Shown here piece after piece: positions 23,144 through 33,283 of a DNA stretch of 64,000 nucleotides. Each line of letters opens with the position of its first letter. Positions within the stretch are counted from its first letter, which is position 1. This stretch comes from Spiroplasma endosymbiont of Labia minor (GTDB taxonomy: Bacteria > Bacillota_I > Bacilli_A > Mycoplasmatales > Mycoplasmataceae), in NCBI RefSeq assembly GCF_964019845.1, contig NZ_OZ026465.1, positions 496,001 to 560,000 on the forward strand, given 5' to 3'. Under the pieces are notes generated by a model, which saw only the letters and a program-made list of their open reading frames with translations, made no database searches and was not told where the DNA came from. Both the position numbers and the translations under genes were made by a program.

Positions 23144-23953
23144 ATGAAAAAAATTATTGTTTCTTTTTTAACTATATTTTTTAGTATTCAAAATCTTTTC
23201 ATAAGTGCATGTACTGTAAGAAATATTCCATCTTTACCGGCTAACGCAACAAGTAACGACATAAAAATACTTTTTAAAAATTCACCATATTTATTAGAAC
23301 CAGTTTATTTTTGGTATTTAAAAAATATAAATGGTGAATGAATTCATACAGATTTTAAAAATGATTTAGGGACATACAAAATATTGGATGGACAAATTTC
23401 TCTCTCAGAATATAATAATTTGTCATTTGAATCTAAAGATTTTTTTGATAAATTTGCAATATCTTATAAAGCTGAAAAGCAAAGTGGGGACATAATTTAT
23501 GATTTTATTGATTCTAGTATTAGGGTTGAAAATAGCTTTGTAAAAAAAATAGAATATTTAGATATCGGCAATATAAAACCAAGTGTAAATATTAGTTCAA
23601 CATTAGCATTAACTATTTTTAATAGTTATAATGTTTCTGGTAAAATGCTTCTAAGTTACACAATGAATCAAGATGATTATTATACTTTTGAAAATAACAA
23701 ATTAGATCAATTAATAAACTCTCAAATTCAAGATAATAAAATAACCATAATTGAAAATACTAATCCGGATGAAAATTATAAATACTGTGTAATTAATTCA
23801 AACATCAATGATTTTGAATTAATACTTAAAGAACAATTTTCAAAATTAGAAATTAATGATTTGCACTTGAATGTTGATCAAATAAATAAAATTATTTCAA
23901 TAACTAGTATAGATGATTTAAAATTATTTTATAGTTACAAATTTTTAGATTAA
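23144..23953 (+). CDS. Lipoprotein of unknown function
   Basis: A 269-residue lipoprotein. Signal peptide MKKIIVSFLTIFFSIQNLF, lipobox ISAC. The mature part is not recognised. AGGTGAA lies before ATG 23144; an alternative ATG at 23135 would add three residues and overlap the upstream stop. It is the second of a lipoprotein pair and its 3' end overlaps the convergent - strand gene by four bases. Confidence 0.78.
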
Positions 23954-24756
23954 ATATTTCTTTCAATCTCTTTATAAATTAAATTAGCAAGTTTAAGATA
24001 AGATACTGATTCTTCCATTAAATTCAAAAAGATTATAGTATTTTGGATTTTTTTGCTTAATAAAATATTTTTTACTTTACTTAGTGATGCAGTTTGCGAA
24101 ATAATATCTATTAAATTGGCTGAATCATTACTATTAATAAGTTTAATGTCTATTTTTTTATAAATTCTATTTAACATTTCATACGATTCATCAAAAGAGG
24201 GTGAATCATTTTTTATTCATTTAATTTGTTCGATATCTTTATCGTACATTTTATTAATATTTTGATAACTAATAACTTTATCAAGATTTGAGGATATTTT
24301 TTGATAAAAAAGTCACTTCAAATCATCAAGCATTTGTCTTGAAGGGGTTTCATTTGCGCCTATTTTTTTAATTGTTTCACTTGTGAATGTTAATGAATTC
24401 ATTTTTTTTTCTAATAAAGAATATAAAATTATTACACTTGGATTAAGTTTATTTTCATCTTCTGTTAAATCTGTTGATTCATTCATAATATCTTCAACTA
24501 TATTTAAAAAATTATTATTAGAATTCAAAACATTTGTAAAAGAAGAACTCACTCTTATAGAATGCATAATATTTTCAATTTCATCAATAGTATTTGCGTG
24601 ATTTATTTCATTTAAAATTCTTTTTACAGAGCTATTTTGACTGTCAAATATTTCCTTTTGAGGTATATTGAATGCACTTTCTTTATCGTCTAAAGATTTT
24701 TTAAACCAATCAGTAACAATTTTATTCACTATATTTTCATAAGTTTTTAACACCAT
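23950..24756 (-). CDS. Unknown helical protein
   Basis: A 268-residue, predominantly helical soluble protein that I do not recognise; one TGA Trp near residue 148. It is one of few - strand genes in the left half and converges with the lipoprotein gene with a four-base overlap (23950-23953). GAGGG lies about 10 bases before the ATG at 24756. The region to its right holds divergent promoter sequence shared with the next + gene. Confidence 0.68.
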
Positions 24757-24848
24757 GGAAATAACCCTCAATTCTTTATTTAACTTTTCTTATATATGTA
24801 ATATAATATTAATTGCGTGAAATAACAATAGAAAGACGATTGATAATA

Positions 24849-25745
24849 ATGAATCTAGAATCAATTTACAAAAAAGATGGCAAATATTTTTTAAATGAAC
24901 ATCAATATTTTATTGTCTACAAAGATATTTTAAAACAAAATTTAAAAAAAATCTCATTTCCTTGCATAATTTTAGATACAGAATTCATCAATAAATCACA
25001 TTTTTTAAAAGAATTTGAACAGTTAGGTGCTGTAAATCTTAATTCAGATGAAGAAGCAACATATTTAAAAAATATTATTATAACTATTAATTTTTCTTTT
25101 GCAAGAAATTATGAAGATATCTTAAAAAGAGATAATCAAAAAGCAATAAAATCTATTAAAATGGTAAGAAAAAAGAAAATGAATGCATCAATATTTTATG
25201 AACAATACAGAAAATTGATTTATGATTTTATCAATATTGTTAATAAAAAAAATATTAAAACATTGGTTTTTGCGGGAAAGGCAAATGATGAAGCGATTAT
25301 TAATGAATGATTTGAAAAAATAAAATTTAAATTTAAACCTAAAATACTAATAACAAATAGTGTTAAATCGCAAATTAAAGCAGTAGATATATATGACACA
25401 TTGGAGAGTTCATTTGAATTTTCAAATGTAAATAATAACGGTGAACAATTTGTAGATCCTAAAAATTATGGAGTAAATACAAAAAATAATTTACTAAAAA
25501 TAAAATCACAAAAAACATTTTTCGAATATTTTAAAAGCATAACTTCAATAAATTTTGAAGAAGATGAAAAAATTTATGATCTTTGTTGTCAAGCATATTA
25601 TTTTTTTGCAAAAGAAAATTTAAATGAACAAGAATTTAATAAAGGCTCTTTAATAATAAAAAGTATAAATATGCATTGCAAAAATGATGTATTAAAATCG
25701 CTGTTATTGATAAAATTCTTTTGCTTGGCAAAAAAATTATCATAA
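24849..25745 (+). CDS. Unknown protein with a possible DEDD exonuclease-like core
   Basis: A 298-residue protein. Near residue 38 it has IILDTEF, resembling the first motif of DEDD-family 3'-5' exonucleases, and TLVFAGKANDEAII further on could be a second motif strand. A later MHCKNDVLK segment is one residue short of the expected H-x4-D spacing. This is a weak suggestion only. There is no signal peptide. A weak ribosome site lies before the chosen ATG; an upstream in-frame start at 24813 lacks one. One TGA Trp. Transcribed divergently from the preceding gene. Confidence 0.6.
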
Positions 25746-25857
25746 ATTTTAGTAATTAATTAAATTTTATGCATTTTTTAGTAAACCTAAAAGAAAATTT
25801 GTTTTCTTGTAAAGTTTAATATACGATATTTTAAATCAATTGAGAGACTGATTTTAT

Positions 25858-27133
25858 ATGAAAAGATTATTAGAAATATTAGGAACAATTGGAATTACAA
25901 TAACTGGTTCATCATCAGTTGTGTCACGTGTTCATATTTTTTTAAACACTGATAAAATAAATTTAGATTCTATAGATAATTTAGATTCTATTGATGTTTA
26001 CGTTAAAGACAATCATAATGTTACAGAACAAGATGTGACTTACATTATTGAGTATCTACAAACACAAATTGTACAAGTAATAAATACAAGTCAATTAGCA
26101 ACTTCAGATGTTTCGTCTGTTGACTTTACAACAAATACAGCAGATGTTATAAAAACTGGTGATTTTTCTTCAATAAATGCAGTTGAAATATCAATTTCTG
26201 CTACAAGTAATTCGCAATATTTATTTGGATCAAAAAATATTCAATTAATAATTAATTTAGGTTTAGATTTATCAACTTTAAATAATAATATTGAATATCA
26301 AACATCAACATCAAATAATCTAATTTCAATAATTGGAGCTAAACAAAAATGATTTGATTTAAATAAAATTGAATTGAAAGCAATAAATACAAATATAGAC
26401 ATTTCGTGATTTGAAATTGCAAATTTTGATGCATGTAGTGAAAATATATTAGGAAATATAGACATTTTTGCAACACAAACGTATAATGAGCAATTTCAAA
26501 ATATTGCAAAAACTTTAATAGAAACAATCATAAAACAATCAGGTACAATTGATACATCTGTTGGTGGCGGAACTGATATTATAAAGGATGATAATACTTT
26601 TGATGGAATTATTGATGCAATCACTCAACTTTCAACTGGAACTATTCTAGTCGTAACTAATGCTAATTCAATCTACAAATTAACAGATGAAGGCAAAATT
26701 GATACATCTGTTGGTAGTGGAACTGGTAAACTAGAAGATAAAAACTTTTGATAGCACAATCCGATCAATCATTGAACTTTCAACTGGAACTATTCTAGTC
26801 GTAACTAATGCTAATTCAATCTACAAATTAACAGATGAAGGAAAAATAGATACATCTGTTGGTAGTGGAACTGGTAAATTGGAAAATAAAACTTTAGATG
26901 GAGCTGCTTGTTCAATCTTTCAATTTTTTGACAATACAATTTTAGTTGAAACATATGTAGGTTCAATTTACAAATTAACAGATGAAGGAAAAATTGATAC
27001 ATCTGTTGGTTATCGTACTGGTAAATTGGAAAATAAAACTTTAGACGGTTATGTTTATTCAATCGCTCAACTTGCAAATGGAATTATCTTAGCTGGAGTT
27101 TCAAGTAATTCTATTTATAAATTAGTAAATTAA
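25858..27133 (+). pseudogene. Broken propeller-repeat surface protein (family copy 1)
   Basis: The first frame runs 25858-26754 and stops at TAG; the remainder is open in another frame up to TAA 27131-27133. The N-terminus looks like a lipoprotein signal (MKRLLEILGTIGITIT) but ends SSVVSR where related copies have VVSC. A domain of about 190 residues follows, then four units of 49 residues with NANSIYKLTDEGKIDTSVG, resembling delta-60 (DUF5122) beta-propeller repeats. One extra A in the run at 26740-26744 shifts the frame: two nearly identical units are 148 bases apart rather than 147. Related copies lie at 43362-43934 and 47065-48190, both also damaged. Confidence 0.8.
26536..27133 (+). repeat. 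Tandem 147-base coding repeats
   Basis: Four tandem units, each encoding 49 residues of the propeller repeat. The first two full copies (starting at TTCAACTGGA 26631 and 26779) are almost identical over about 100 bases; later units have diverged more. Confidence 0.85.
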
Positions 27134-27146
27134 TTTTATATAAGGC

Positions 27147-27177
27147 AAGTCTTACAAGAAAATGCAAGACTTTTTTA
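27147..27177 (+). terminator. Terminator after the propeller gene
   Basis: AAGTCTT (27147-27153) pairs with AAGACTT (27166-27172), 12-base loop, followed by a T run. Confidence 0.6.
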
Positions 27178-27259
27178 TTGTCACAAATATTAATTTTTGA
27201 ACATCATAACAAACAATGAAAATCAACAATCATGAATAACGACCTTTGAATCGTGAAAA

Positions 27260-27288
27260 TTGTATAATTAATTTTCTTGATGTATAAT
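27260..27288 (+). promoter_or_regulatory. Promoter of the membrane protein gene at 27360
   Basis: TTGTAT (27260-27265) as -35, a 17-base spacer and TATAAT (27283-27288). A second TATAAT lies at 27263-27268. A 13-base element ATGAATAACGACC lies upstream at 27232-27244. Confidence 0.55.
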
Positions 27289-27359
27289 GTAAGAGATAGA
27301 TTATAAATAACTATTTATAGTTTTATTATTCATCAATTTTATCAATGGGGGAGAATGTA

Positions 27360-29045
27360 GTGGAGATTATTAAACCTTTAAAAGCTAATGCAAATGCTAA
27401 ATATTATTTGGCTGCAACTTTTATTATTAGTTTAATTTTTACTTTTTTTGGTATTTCTAATCTTTTAGCGTTAGACTCAATCATATCAAATGGTAAAAGT
27501 TTTTTTGATGAAATACTAAGAATTTCAGGAGCTGCAGAAGGCGTAGATATAACCTCTAATGGATTTAGTAAATTAAGTAACATATTTATTCTTTCTAAAA
27601 TTAATGGAACTATAAATGTTATTTTAACAGTTACAGAAGATAATGCATGAATGATTTCTTATTTAATGTTGACAATTGGATCATTTAATTTAATATACAC
27701 AATAATTATGATGATAAAAATGTCTTCTGGATATAAAATCAAAGGAAATAATGATAAATTGAACATTCATAAACCGTTTGTTTCAATAACTTTGTATATT
27801 GCAATTACTATTACTTTTGGTTTTATAGGATTAATTTATTTTGCTTGAGGTTCTCTAGCACTTATTTCACAATATGAAGCAATTGTTGTTCAATATGGTT
27901 ATACATCTGTTACTGAATTTAAAAATATTGTCTTAGAAGTTAATGCAAATATTTTTTGATTAACTACATCTTTGTTTGGATCACATGATACTACAAATTT
28001 AACAATTAAATATATTGTTCCTTTAATTCCTTTAGCAGTTGTAGTTGTTCTTGGTTTATTTGCTTTTTTCTCATCTATGTTTATTTGAACCAAAATTTCA
28101 TCAGGATTTGATTTGATGTCAAAAAATGTAAACAATAATCAATTAAATAATGCAAATAACAATAGAAATAATAATAATAATAGAAACAACAATAATAATG
28201 ACAATGATTATGATAATGATAGAAATAATTATTATGCTCCAAGAGATAATAATTATTTTAATAGTCAAAATTTTTCTAGTCCGAGTAGTATTGAACCCAT
28301 AAAAAATCAACATATGAGTTTTTCGCCAGTACGAATTTCTGGAAAGCGACCTGAAATAATTAAAAGAAAACCGTTAATAAATACAAATAATGGTTTTGAA
28401 GATTTACTTATTGCAAATCCAACATCTAAATGACAAAAATTTAATAAAGATACTAAAGCTCATGCTGAATTTTTTTATTCAAACACTTTAAGATTATTTG
28501 AATTATCTCAAAATTCTGGTGCTTCTATCTATAAAAAAATGCAGAATTCGTACAATAATTTATTGACAGGAAAATTAGATAAATCTTTACATGATGTTCA
28601 ACAAGGAATTATTGAGTATATTAAATTTTCAACCGATGTTGATAGAAGATTTGTAAATTTACTTGTTCAAACCGCACAAACAACACCAGGAGTTTTTTCG
28701 TACAATTTATCAGCAATAAATGATTTAGCAACTAAGTATGAACAAGCATTGACAGATTGAAATTTATTAGAAGCAGAAGGATCAATTGAACAATTATACG
28801 CAATCGCAATGACGCAAAACCAATTATTAGCAAAAGTAGGATACTGTTTAAAATATAGATTAGCAAATGACTACGCATTTATTAATGATCAATTAAATGT
28901 TGTTACCAGATTAAATGCTGCTAGAGATTCAAGAAATTATAAAGAATATAGAGATATTTGTTCATCAGTTATTTCGATGATGTCTCCTATGAAAATACAA
29001 ATTAAACAATTCATTGCAAATGTATTTAACAGTTTAAAAATATAA
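27360..29045 (+). CDS. Large membrane protein with Asn-rich linker
   Basis: A 561-residue protein of unknown function. The N-terminal 250 residues have four hydrophobic segments (about 13-35, 97-122, 139-163 and 220-244). Then comes a low-complexity linker of about 50 residues made of Asn with Arg, Asp and Tyr, followed by a Pro/Lys stretch and a helical C-terminal domain of about 180 residues that should be cytosolic. GTG 27360 is chosen because GGGGGAG (27347-27353) sits at proper spacing; an ATG at 27345 would precede the ribosome site. The design, a membrane anchor with a flexible linker to a globular domain, suggests scaffold or shape functions, which is inference. Confidence 0.75.
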
Positions 29046-29381
29046 TTTAAATTATAAGATGGCGAAAACAAAGAAAATATCTATGCGCAAAATTATTTGC
29101 AATAGATATTTTTGATTATAATTATTTTATTTGTAAATTTAATTGTAATTTTCTATGTTTTATTAATAAATTTCAGCTAAAATAATGCTTCTTTAAGAAT
29201 TTCATAATTGTTTTATAATATTGTTTAAAAACAAAATATTTACATTATTTAAGTAATTAAAAATGTAATAAATTATAAATATGTTAGAATTATAATGTGT
29301 TAGCAATTTTAAACTATATACATAAAAGACTAAGATAATTCAAACTATCAAATGAAATATCAATTGAAAGGTAAATGTATC
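29046..29381 (+). promoter_or_regulatory. Intergenic region with terminator and -10 box
   Basis: Contains a hairpin (AAATATCTAT 29075-29084 with ATAGATATTT 29102-29111, then T-rich) that should end the upstream gene, and TATAAT at 29291-29296 as the likely -10 for the coaE-like gene, giving a leader of about 80 bases. Nothing else recognisable. Confidence 0.5.
29075..29113 (+). terminator. Hairpin terminator after the membrane protein gene
   Basis: A 10-bp stem with a 17-base loop partly closed by a GC pair; the right arm ends in five T. Confidence 0.6.
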
Positions 29382-30173
29382 ATGATTACTATTGGAATTT
29401 ATGGATTAATGGGTACAGGTAAAACAACTGTTGTCAGTTACTTAGTTACACATCACGGTTTTTTAAAAATTAGAGCAGATGATATTTCAAAAGAAGTACT
29501 TAATTATCCAGAAGTTGAGGATTTTATAAAACGCCATTTCCCACATGCAATAAATGCTTATGGTACTATAGATCGTACTCGTTTAAGAAAATACATATTC
29601 AATTCAAGACGTAATAATATGAAATTAGGGGCAATCATGTGACCATTAATTCGTAATAGAATTATTGAAATCATTGAACTTTCTAATGCAGACAAAATTG
29701 TTATTGAAGCAGCTAATTTACCACTGTTGAAGGTATCATTTGACTATTATATGTATATCATTAACTCCGACTCAAAAATATTGACTAAACGCCTTAAAAG
29801 ACGCGATATTCGTGATGAATTAGAAATAAAACGAATAATGAATTTCCAAAAAGATGTTATATTAAATAATGAAAATAATTTTAAAGAAAGAAGTATTTTA
29901 ATAGATAACAACAGCACTTTAGAAGAATTCTTCAAAAACATTGACAACGCATTGGATGGCATTTATTTGGATTATTTAGCAGAACACCCAGAAAAAAGTA
30001 AAAATAAGGCCTTTGAAATACCAATGCCTTTATTTGAAGAAACAAAAATGCCAAATTTTCTAGAAGAATTACAACCAGATGAATTAGAAAAAGCATTATC
30101 TAAAATAGATAGAAATGCTAAAAAAATAAGAGAAAATAAGAACAAAAATAACAGTAATTCTGCCAATATTTAA
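29382..30173 (+). CDS. coaE: Dephospho-CoA kinase-like protein with C-terminal extension
   Basis: Probably adds the 3'-phosphate in the last step of coenzyme A synthesis. The P-loop reads GLMGTGKTT (7-15), followed by IRADDISKEVL as in CoaE, the WPLIRNRI region matching the usual HP-I-R segment, IEAANLPLL for the DxPLL strand, and a lid helix RLKRRD. CoaE proteins are usually about 200 residues; this one has 263, with an extra charged tail of about 60 residues ending in Lys/Asn. The HP motif and the DxPLLFE motif are degenerate, so another P-loop kinase is possible. AAAGG precedes ATG 29382; an ATG at 29352 is less likely. Confidence 0.7.
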
Positions 30174-30212
30174 AAAGCCAACATTTTATTTATTTATTGG
30201 CTTTTTAAATAT
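30166..30212. terminator. Bidirectional terminator between convergent blocks
   Basis: A 16-bp stem (ATATTTAAAAAGCCAA pairs with TTGGCTTTTTAAATAT) around a 15-base AT loop, with A tract on the left and T tract on the right. It serves the + strand kinase and the - strand gene that converge here. Confidence 0.85.
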
Positions 30213-30218
30213 TACAAA

Positions 30219-31061
30219 TTATTTTTTATTATTTTGTTTTTTTATCGAAGCAGCTTCTTTTAACGCGAAATCCACAGCTTTTTGAATTAATTCCTGAGTT
30301 TGTTCTGCAGTAAAAAGAGGAGCATCTTCATTTTTTTTAGTTGTTTTCATTGTTTCCTTAACTTCCGGTGTTTTTTTTGAAGGTTGTTCTAAAACAACTT
30401 CGTTTTGTTTTTCAGTTTTTTGATTATTTATACTTAATTTTGAAGGTTTTTTAGCCTTTTCTAACAATTCTTTTGTATCGATTTCTTTATAATTTATTTT
30501 CTTTGTTCTTGAAGCAGTGTTATTAAAATTTTTATTTTTACCAGAATCATTAGTCACTATTTTTTCTCCACGTGTTGATCGTGAAGGCGGTATGTATTCA
30601 TCATGAAATCCTTGTTCATCCATAGCTGTTTTTGCACCTTGTATTATAGAACCTAAACCACCACCAGAGAGGGGGGGTTCAGATCCAGCAGGGGAGTTAA
30701 AGTTACCGAGCATTCTATTTCTTAAAGCGGCCATTCTACTTGTTAATTCTGATTCATCTATTTTAGTTAATTCACCATCATTTGATGAATTATTTTTTGA
30801 ATTTGAAGTTTTAATTTTTGCTTTTTCTTCACCTATTCTTTTTTTAGCGTTAGCTAAAATATCTTGCAGAGAACCTTTTTCTGGTTTATTTTTAGCTTCA
30901 GTTGCAGCTATTTCTTCTTCTGTTTGTTTTCCGTGTAATTTACGAACTTTGACTTCTAATTCATTTTGAGCATTCTCCGATGCTTTCATAGGATCCATCA
31001 AATCACATATATGAATAACTTGATGCACAGAACAAAATCTAGGATATAATGGTAACGCCAT
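30219..31061 (-). CDS. Unknown, largely disordered protein
   Basis: A 280-residue protein that I do not recognise. The first 40 residues (MALPLYPRFCSVHQVIHICD) look structured, with two Cys and two His that could bind metal. The remainder is rich in Lys, Glu, Asn and Ser with short helices, and a Gly/Pro patch near residue 131 (GSEPPLSGGGLGS) coded over a run of seven C on this strand. It contains LLEKAKKPSKLS near 200, resembling a segment of the protein at 17667-18566. No TGA Trp. AGAGGAG gives an excellent ribosome site. Confidence 0.75.
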   Translation of the reverse strand: MALPLYPRFCSVHQVIHICDLMDPMKASENAQNELEVKVRKLHGKQTEEEIAATEAKNKPEKGSLQDILANAKKRIGEEKAKIKTSNSKNNSSNDGELTKIDESELTSRMAALRNRMLGNFNSPAGSEPPLSGGGLGSIIQGAKTAMDEQGFHDEYIPPSRSTRGEKIVTNDSGKNKNFNNTASRTKKINYKEIDTKELLEKAKKPSKLSINNQKTEKQNEVVLEQPSKKTPEVKETMKTTKKNEDAPLFTAEQTQELIQKAVDFALKEAASIKKQNNKK

Positions 31062-31132
31062 AATAATTCTCCTCTAAATAAAATTTATATTACTTCTCTA
31101 TAATTATAATTCATTTTATTGATATTTACTAA

Positions 31133-32425
31133 TTATTGTTTATCATTATCTGTTTTTTCTTTTCAAATATTTTTTATATCTTTATTTGATAAATGAGAAC
31201 GATCCAAAAATAAATATTTTTGTTGAGTTGGATTTCTGTCAAAATAACGTTCAATTTTTTTACCAGAAATAATAACTTCAGCACCAAAATTTATATTTAA
31301 AAAATCTATAATGGCCGAATTAGCCGAATTATGAAAAGGGGAGTTAATATCGTTTAAAGACAATTGAATTCTTTTAATTAAAGCTGGTTTTACATTATCT
31401 AATCTAATTCCAATTAATGATATTGTCTCCCCTTTTCAATTTGATAAAAATAACTCATGTATAGCACAAAAAATAATTTCAAAATCATTTGTGGGTTGCT
31501 TTAATGTAATTTGAAATGATTTATGTTTCAAATGTTCTCTTTTATCAAAAATTCCATTATTCTTATTATAATTTCTAAGTATTAATGAAACAGTTTTACC
31601 TTCTAATAATCTCAAACTTGCTCTTTCATGCACTCTGTATGCTAATTCTTTTAACATATCGATTAATTCAAATTCATTATCAGTTGGTTGTTCTAATGTT
31701 AATTCATTACTGATACCATTTAATTCATTATGTTTTAAATTTAATTCAGTTTCTCCAAGTCCGAGTGCTGACATTTTTAACTTATTGCCAATGATATTAC
31801 CAAAATGATTATTGAGTGCTTTTTGATCGATTTTTGCAAGATCACCAATAACATTTACATTAAATTCATCTCTTAAAACAATTTCTGTTGCAATACCTAC
31901 ACCAAATAATTCTCTGATTTTTAATGGTCAGAAAAAAGTAGATATATGTTCTTGTCTTCAAAGCGTTATACCATTAGGTTTATTTTTTGAAACTGCCATT
32001 TTAGCTAATAATTTGTTATCTGATATGCCTATCGAACATGTCATATTAAATTTTTTGAATATTTTATCTTTAATAATTTTTGCAAGTTCCATTACAGATT
32101 CATATTTTTTGTAAATATCTGTTACATCTATATAACATTCATCAATTGATGCTACTTCTATTTTATTTGTAAAATCTTTTGCTATTAAATTAAAAATAGC
32201 TTCACTCATATTAGTGTAGAGTTTAAAATTAGGTTCTTTTAAAATTATATCTGGGCAAATTTTCTTAGCTTTATAAATTGGCATAGCTGATTTAACCCCA
32301 AATTCTCTTGCAACATAATTTGCAGCAGTAATAATTGATCTTCTTGAATCTATAGCAACTGCAAAAGGTTTATTTATTAGTCTAGGGTCAATACTCATTT
32401 CGCATGATGCAAAAAAAGAATCCAT
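31133..32425 (-). CDS. dinB: Y-family DNA polymerase (Pol IV/UmuC-like), 5' end frameshifted
   Basis: An error-prone translesion polymerase. The open frame gives 430 residues beginning MDSFFASCEMS, with the catalytic SIDECYID motif, SIGISDNKLLAK and NKPNGITLW, then the little-finger domain. Normal family members start about 7-12 residues earlier with IxHxDMD. Here the same frame reads VIFLLD before MDSFF but has no ATG. An ATG at 32458-32460 with GAGGA upstream would supply it, but the run of eight A (T8 at 32444-32451 on +) leaves it one base out of frame. Start usage is therefore uncertain. It overlaps the 3' end of tlyA in the same operon. Confidence 0.85.
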
Positions 32426-32449
32426 ATCTAATAAAAAAATTACTTTTTT

Positions 32450-33283
32450 TTATTCAACATCACTATCATCCTCACTAAAATATTTTCAAGCATTATTCAC
32501 AATAGCTATAATTTCATCGTTCATAATCGAATTAGTGTTATTTTTGGTTTTAGTTACCAACATAATGTATTCAATATTTTGTTTTTTATTACCTAATATT
32601 GGAGAAAATGATAATTTCATTACAGAAAAATTATTATTATTTGCATATTTAAAAATCTGATTAATTGCTTTTATGTGCAATTCACTTGAAGTAATTTTTC
32701 CTTTAATTACATCCGCTGCAGTTAATTCAAATTGTGGCTTTATTAATAATACCCCAGAAATATTATCGTCAATAATATTATTTAATGAAGGAAAAATCTT
32801 CTCAAGCGAAATAAAACTAACATCACAACAAAAAAAATCTATCGTATCTTTAAAATCTTCTTTTTTTGTATATCTAAAATTTGTATTTTCCATAGAAATT
32901 ACTTTTGGATTTGTTCGTAAAGATCATTCCAGTTGATTTGTTCCCACATCAAGTGCATAGACTTTTTTTGCGCCAGATTCTAAGCAAACTTGTGTAAAAC
33001 CTCCAGTTGATGAACCAATATCAAGACATACTTTGTTTTTAAGATCAATATTTCAGATATTAACGGCTTTAAATAATTTCTTCCCTGCTCTTGAGACAAA
33101 TTTTCTTTCATTATTGATAATTTTGATTGTAATCTTAGTTTCGTTAAATAGCGTTCCAGGTTTAATAATTTTTTCATTATTTACAAGTACTTTTTTATCT
33201 ATAATTAAAGATCTAGCCTTTGATTTATTTGGTGTAAGTTTTTTTTCAACCAATATATCATCTAATCTTTTTTTGTTATTCAT
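32450..33283 (-). CDS. tlyA: TlyA-type rRNA (2'-O) methyltransferase / hemolysin A family
   Basis: An S4 RNA-binding domain ([19 protein letters not shown], residues 6-24) is joined to an FtsJ-like methyltransferase ([28 protein letters not shown], then LIKPQFE). It has 277 residues. TlyA methylates 16S and 23S rRNA in some bacteria; the older hemolysin label rests on indirect data. The catalytic KDKE-like residues are partly visible. The start overlaps the preceding gene by eight bases and AAGGAT is the ribosome site. It belongs to the xseA-xseB-dxs-tlyA order known from Firmicutes. Confidence 0.9.

Noticed and set aside
26536-27133. Regular repeats considered as CRISPR or mobile DNA
   Set aside because: The units are contiguous, coding and 147 bases long without unique spacers, so they are protein repeats.
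28127-28260. AAT/AAC-rich stretch considered as a non-coding microsatellite
   Set aside because: It is in frame within a 561-residue protein whose flanks are clearly coding.
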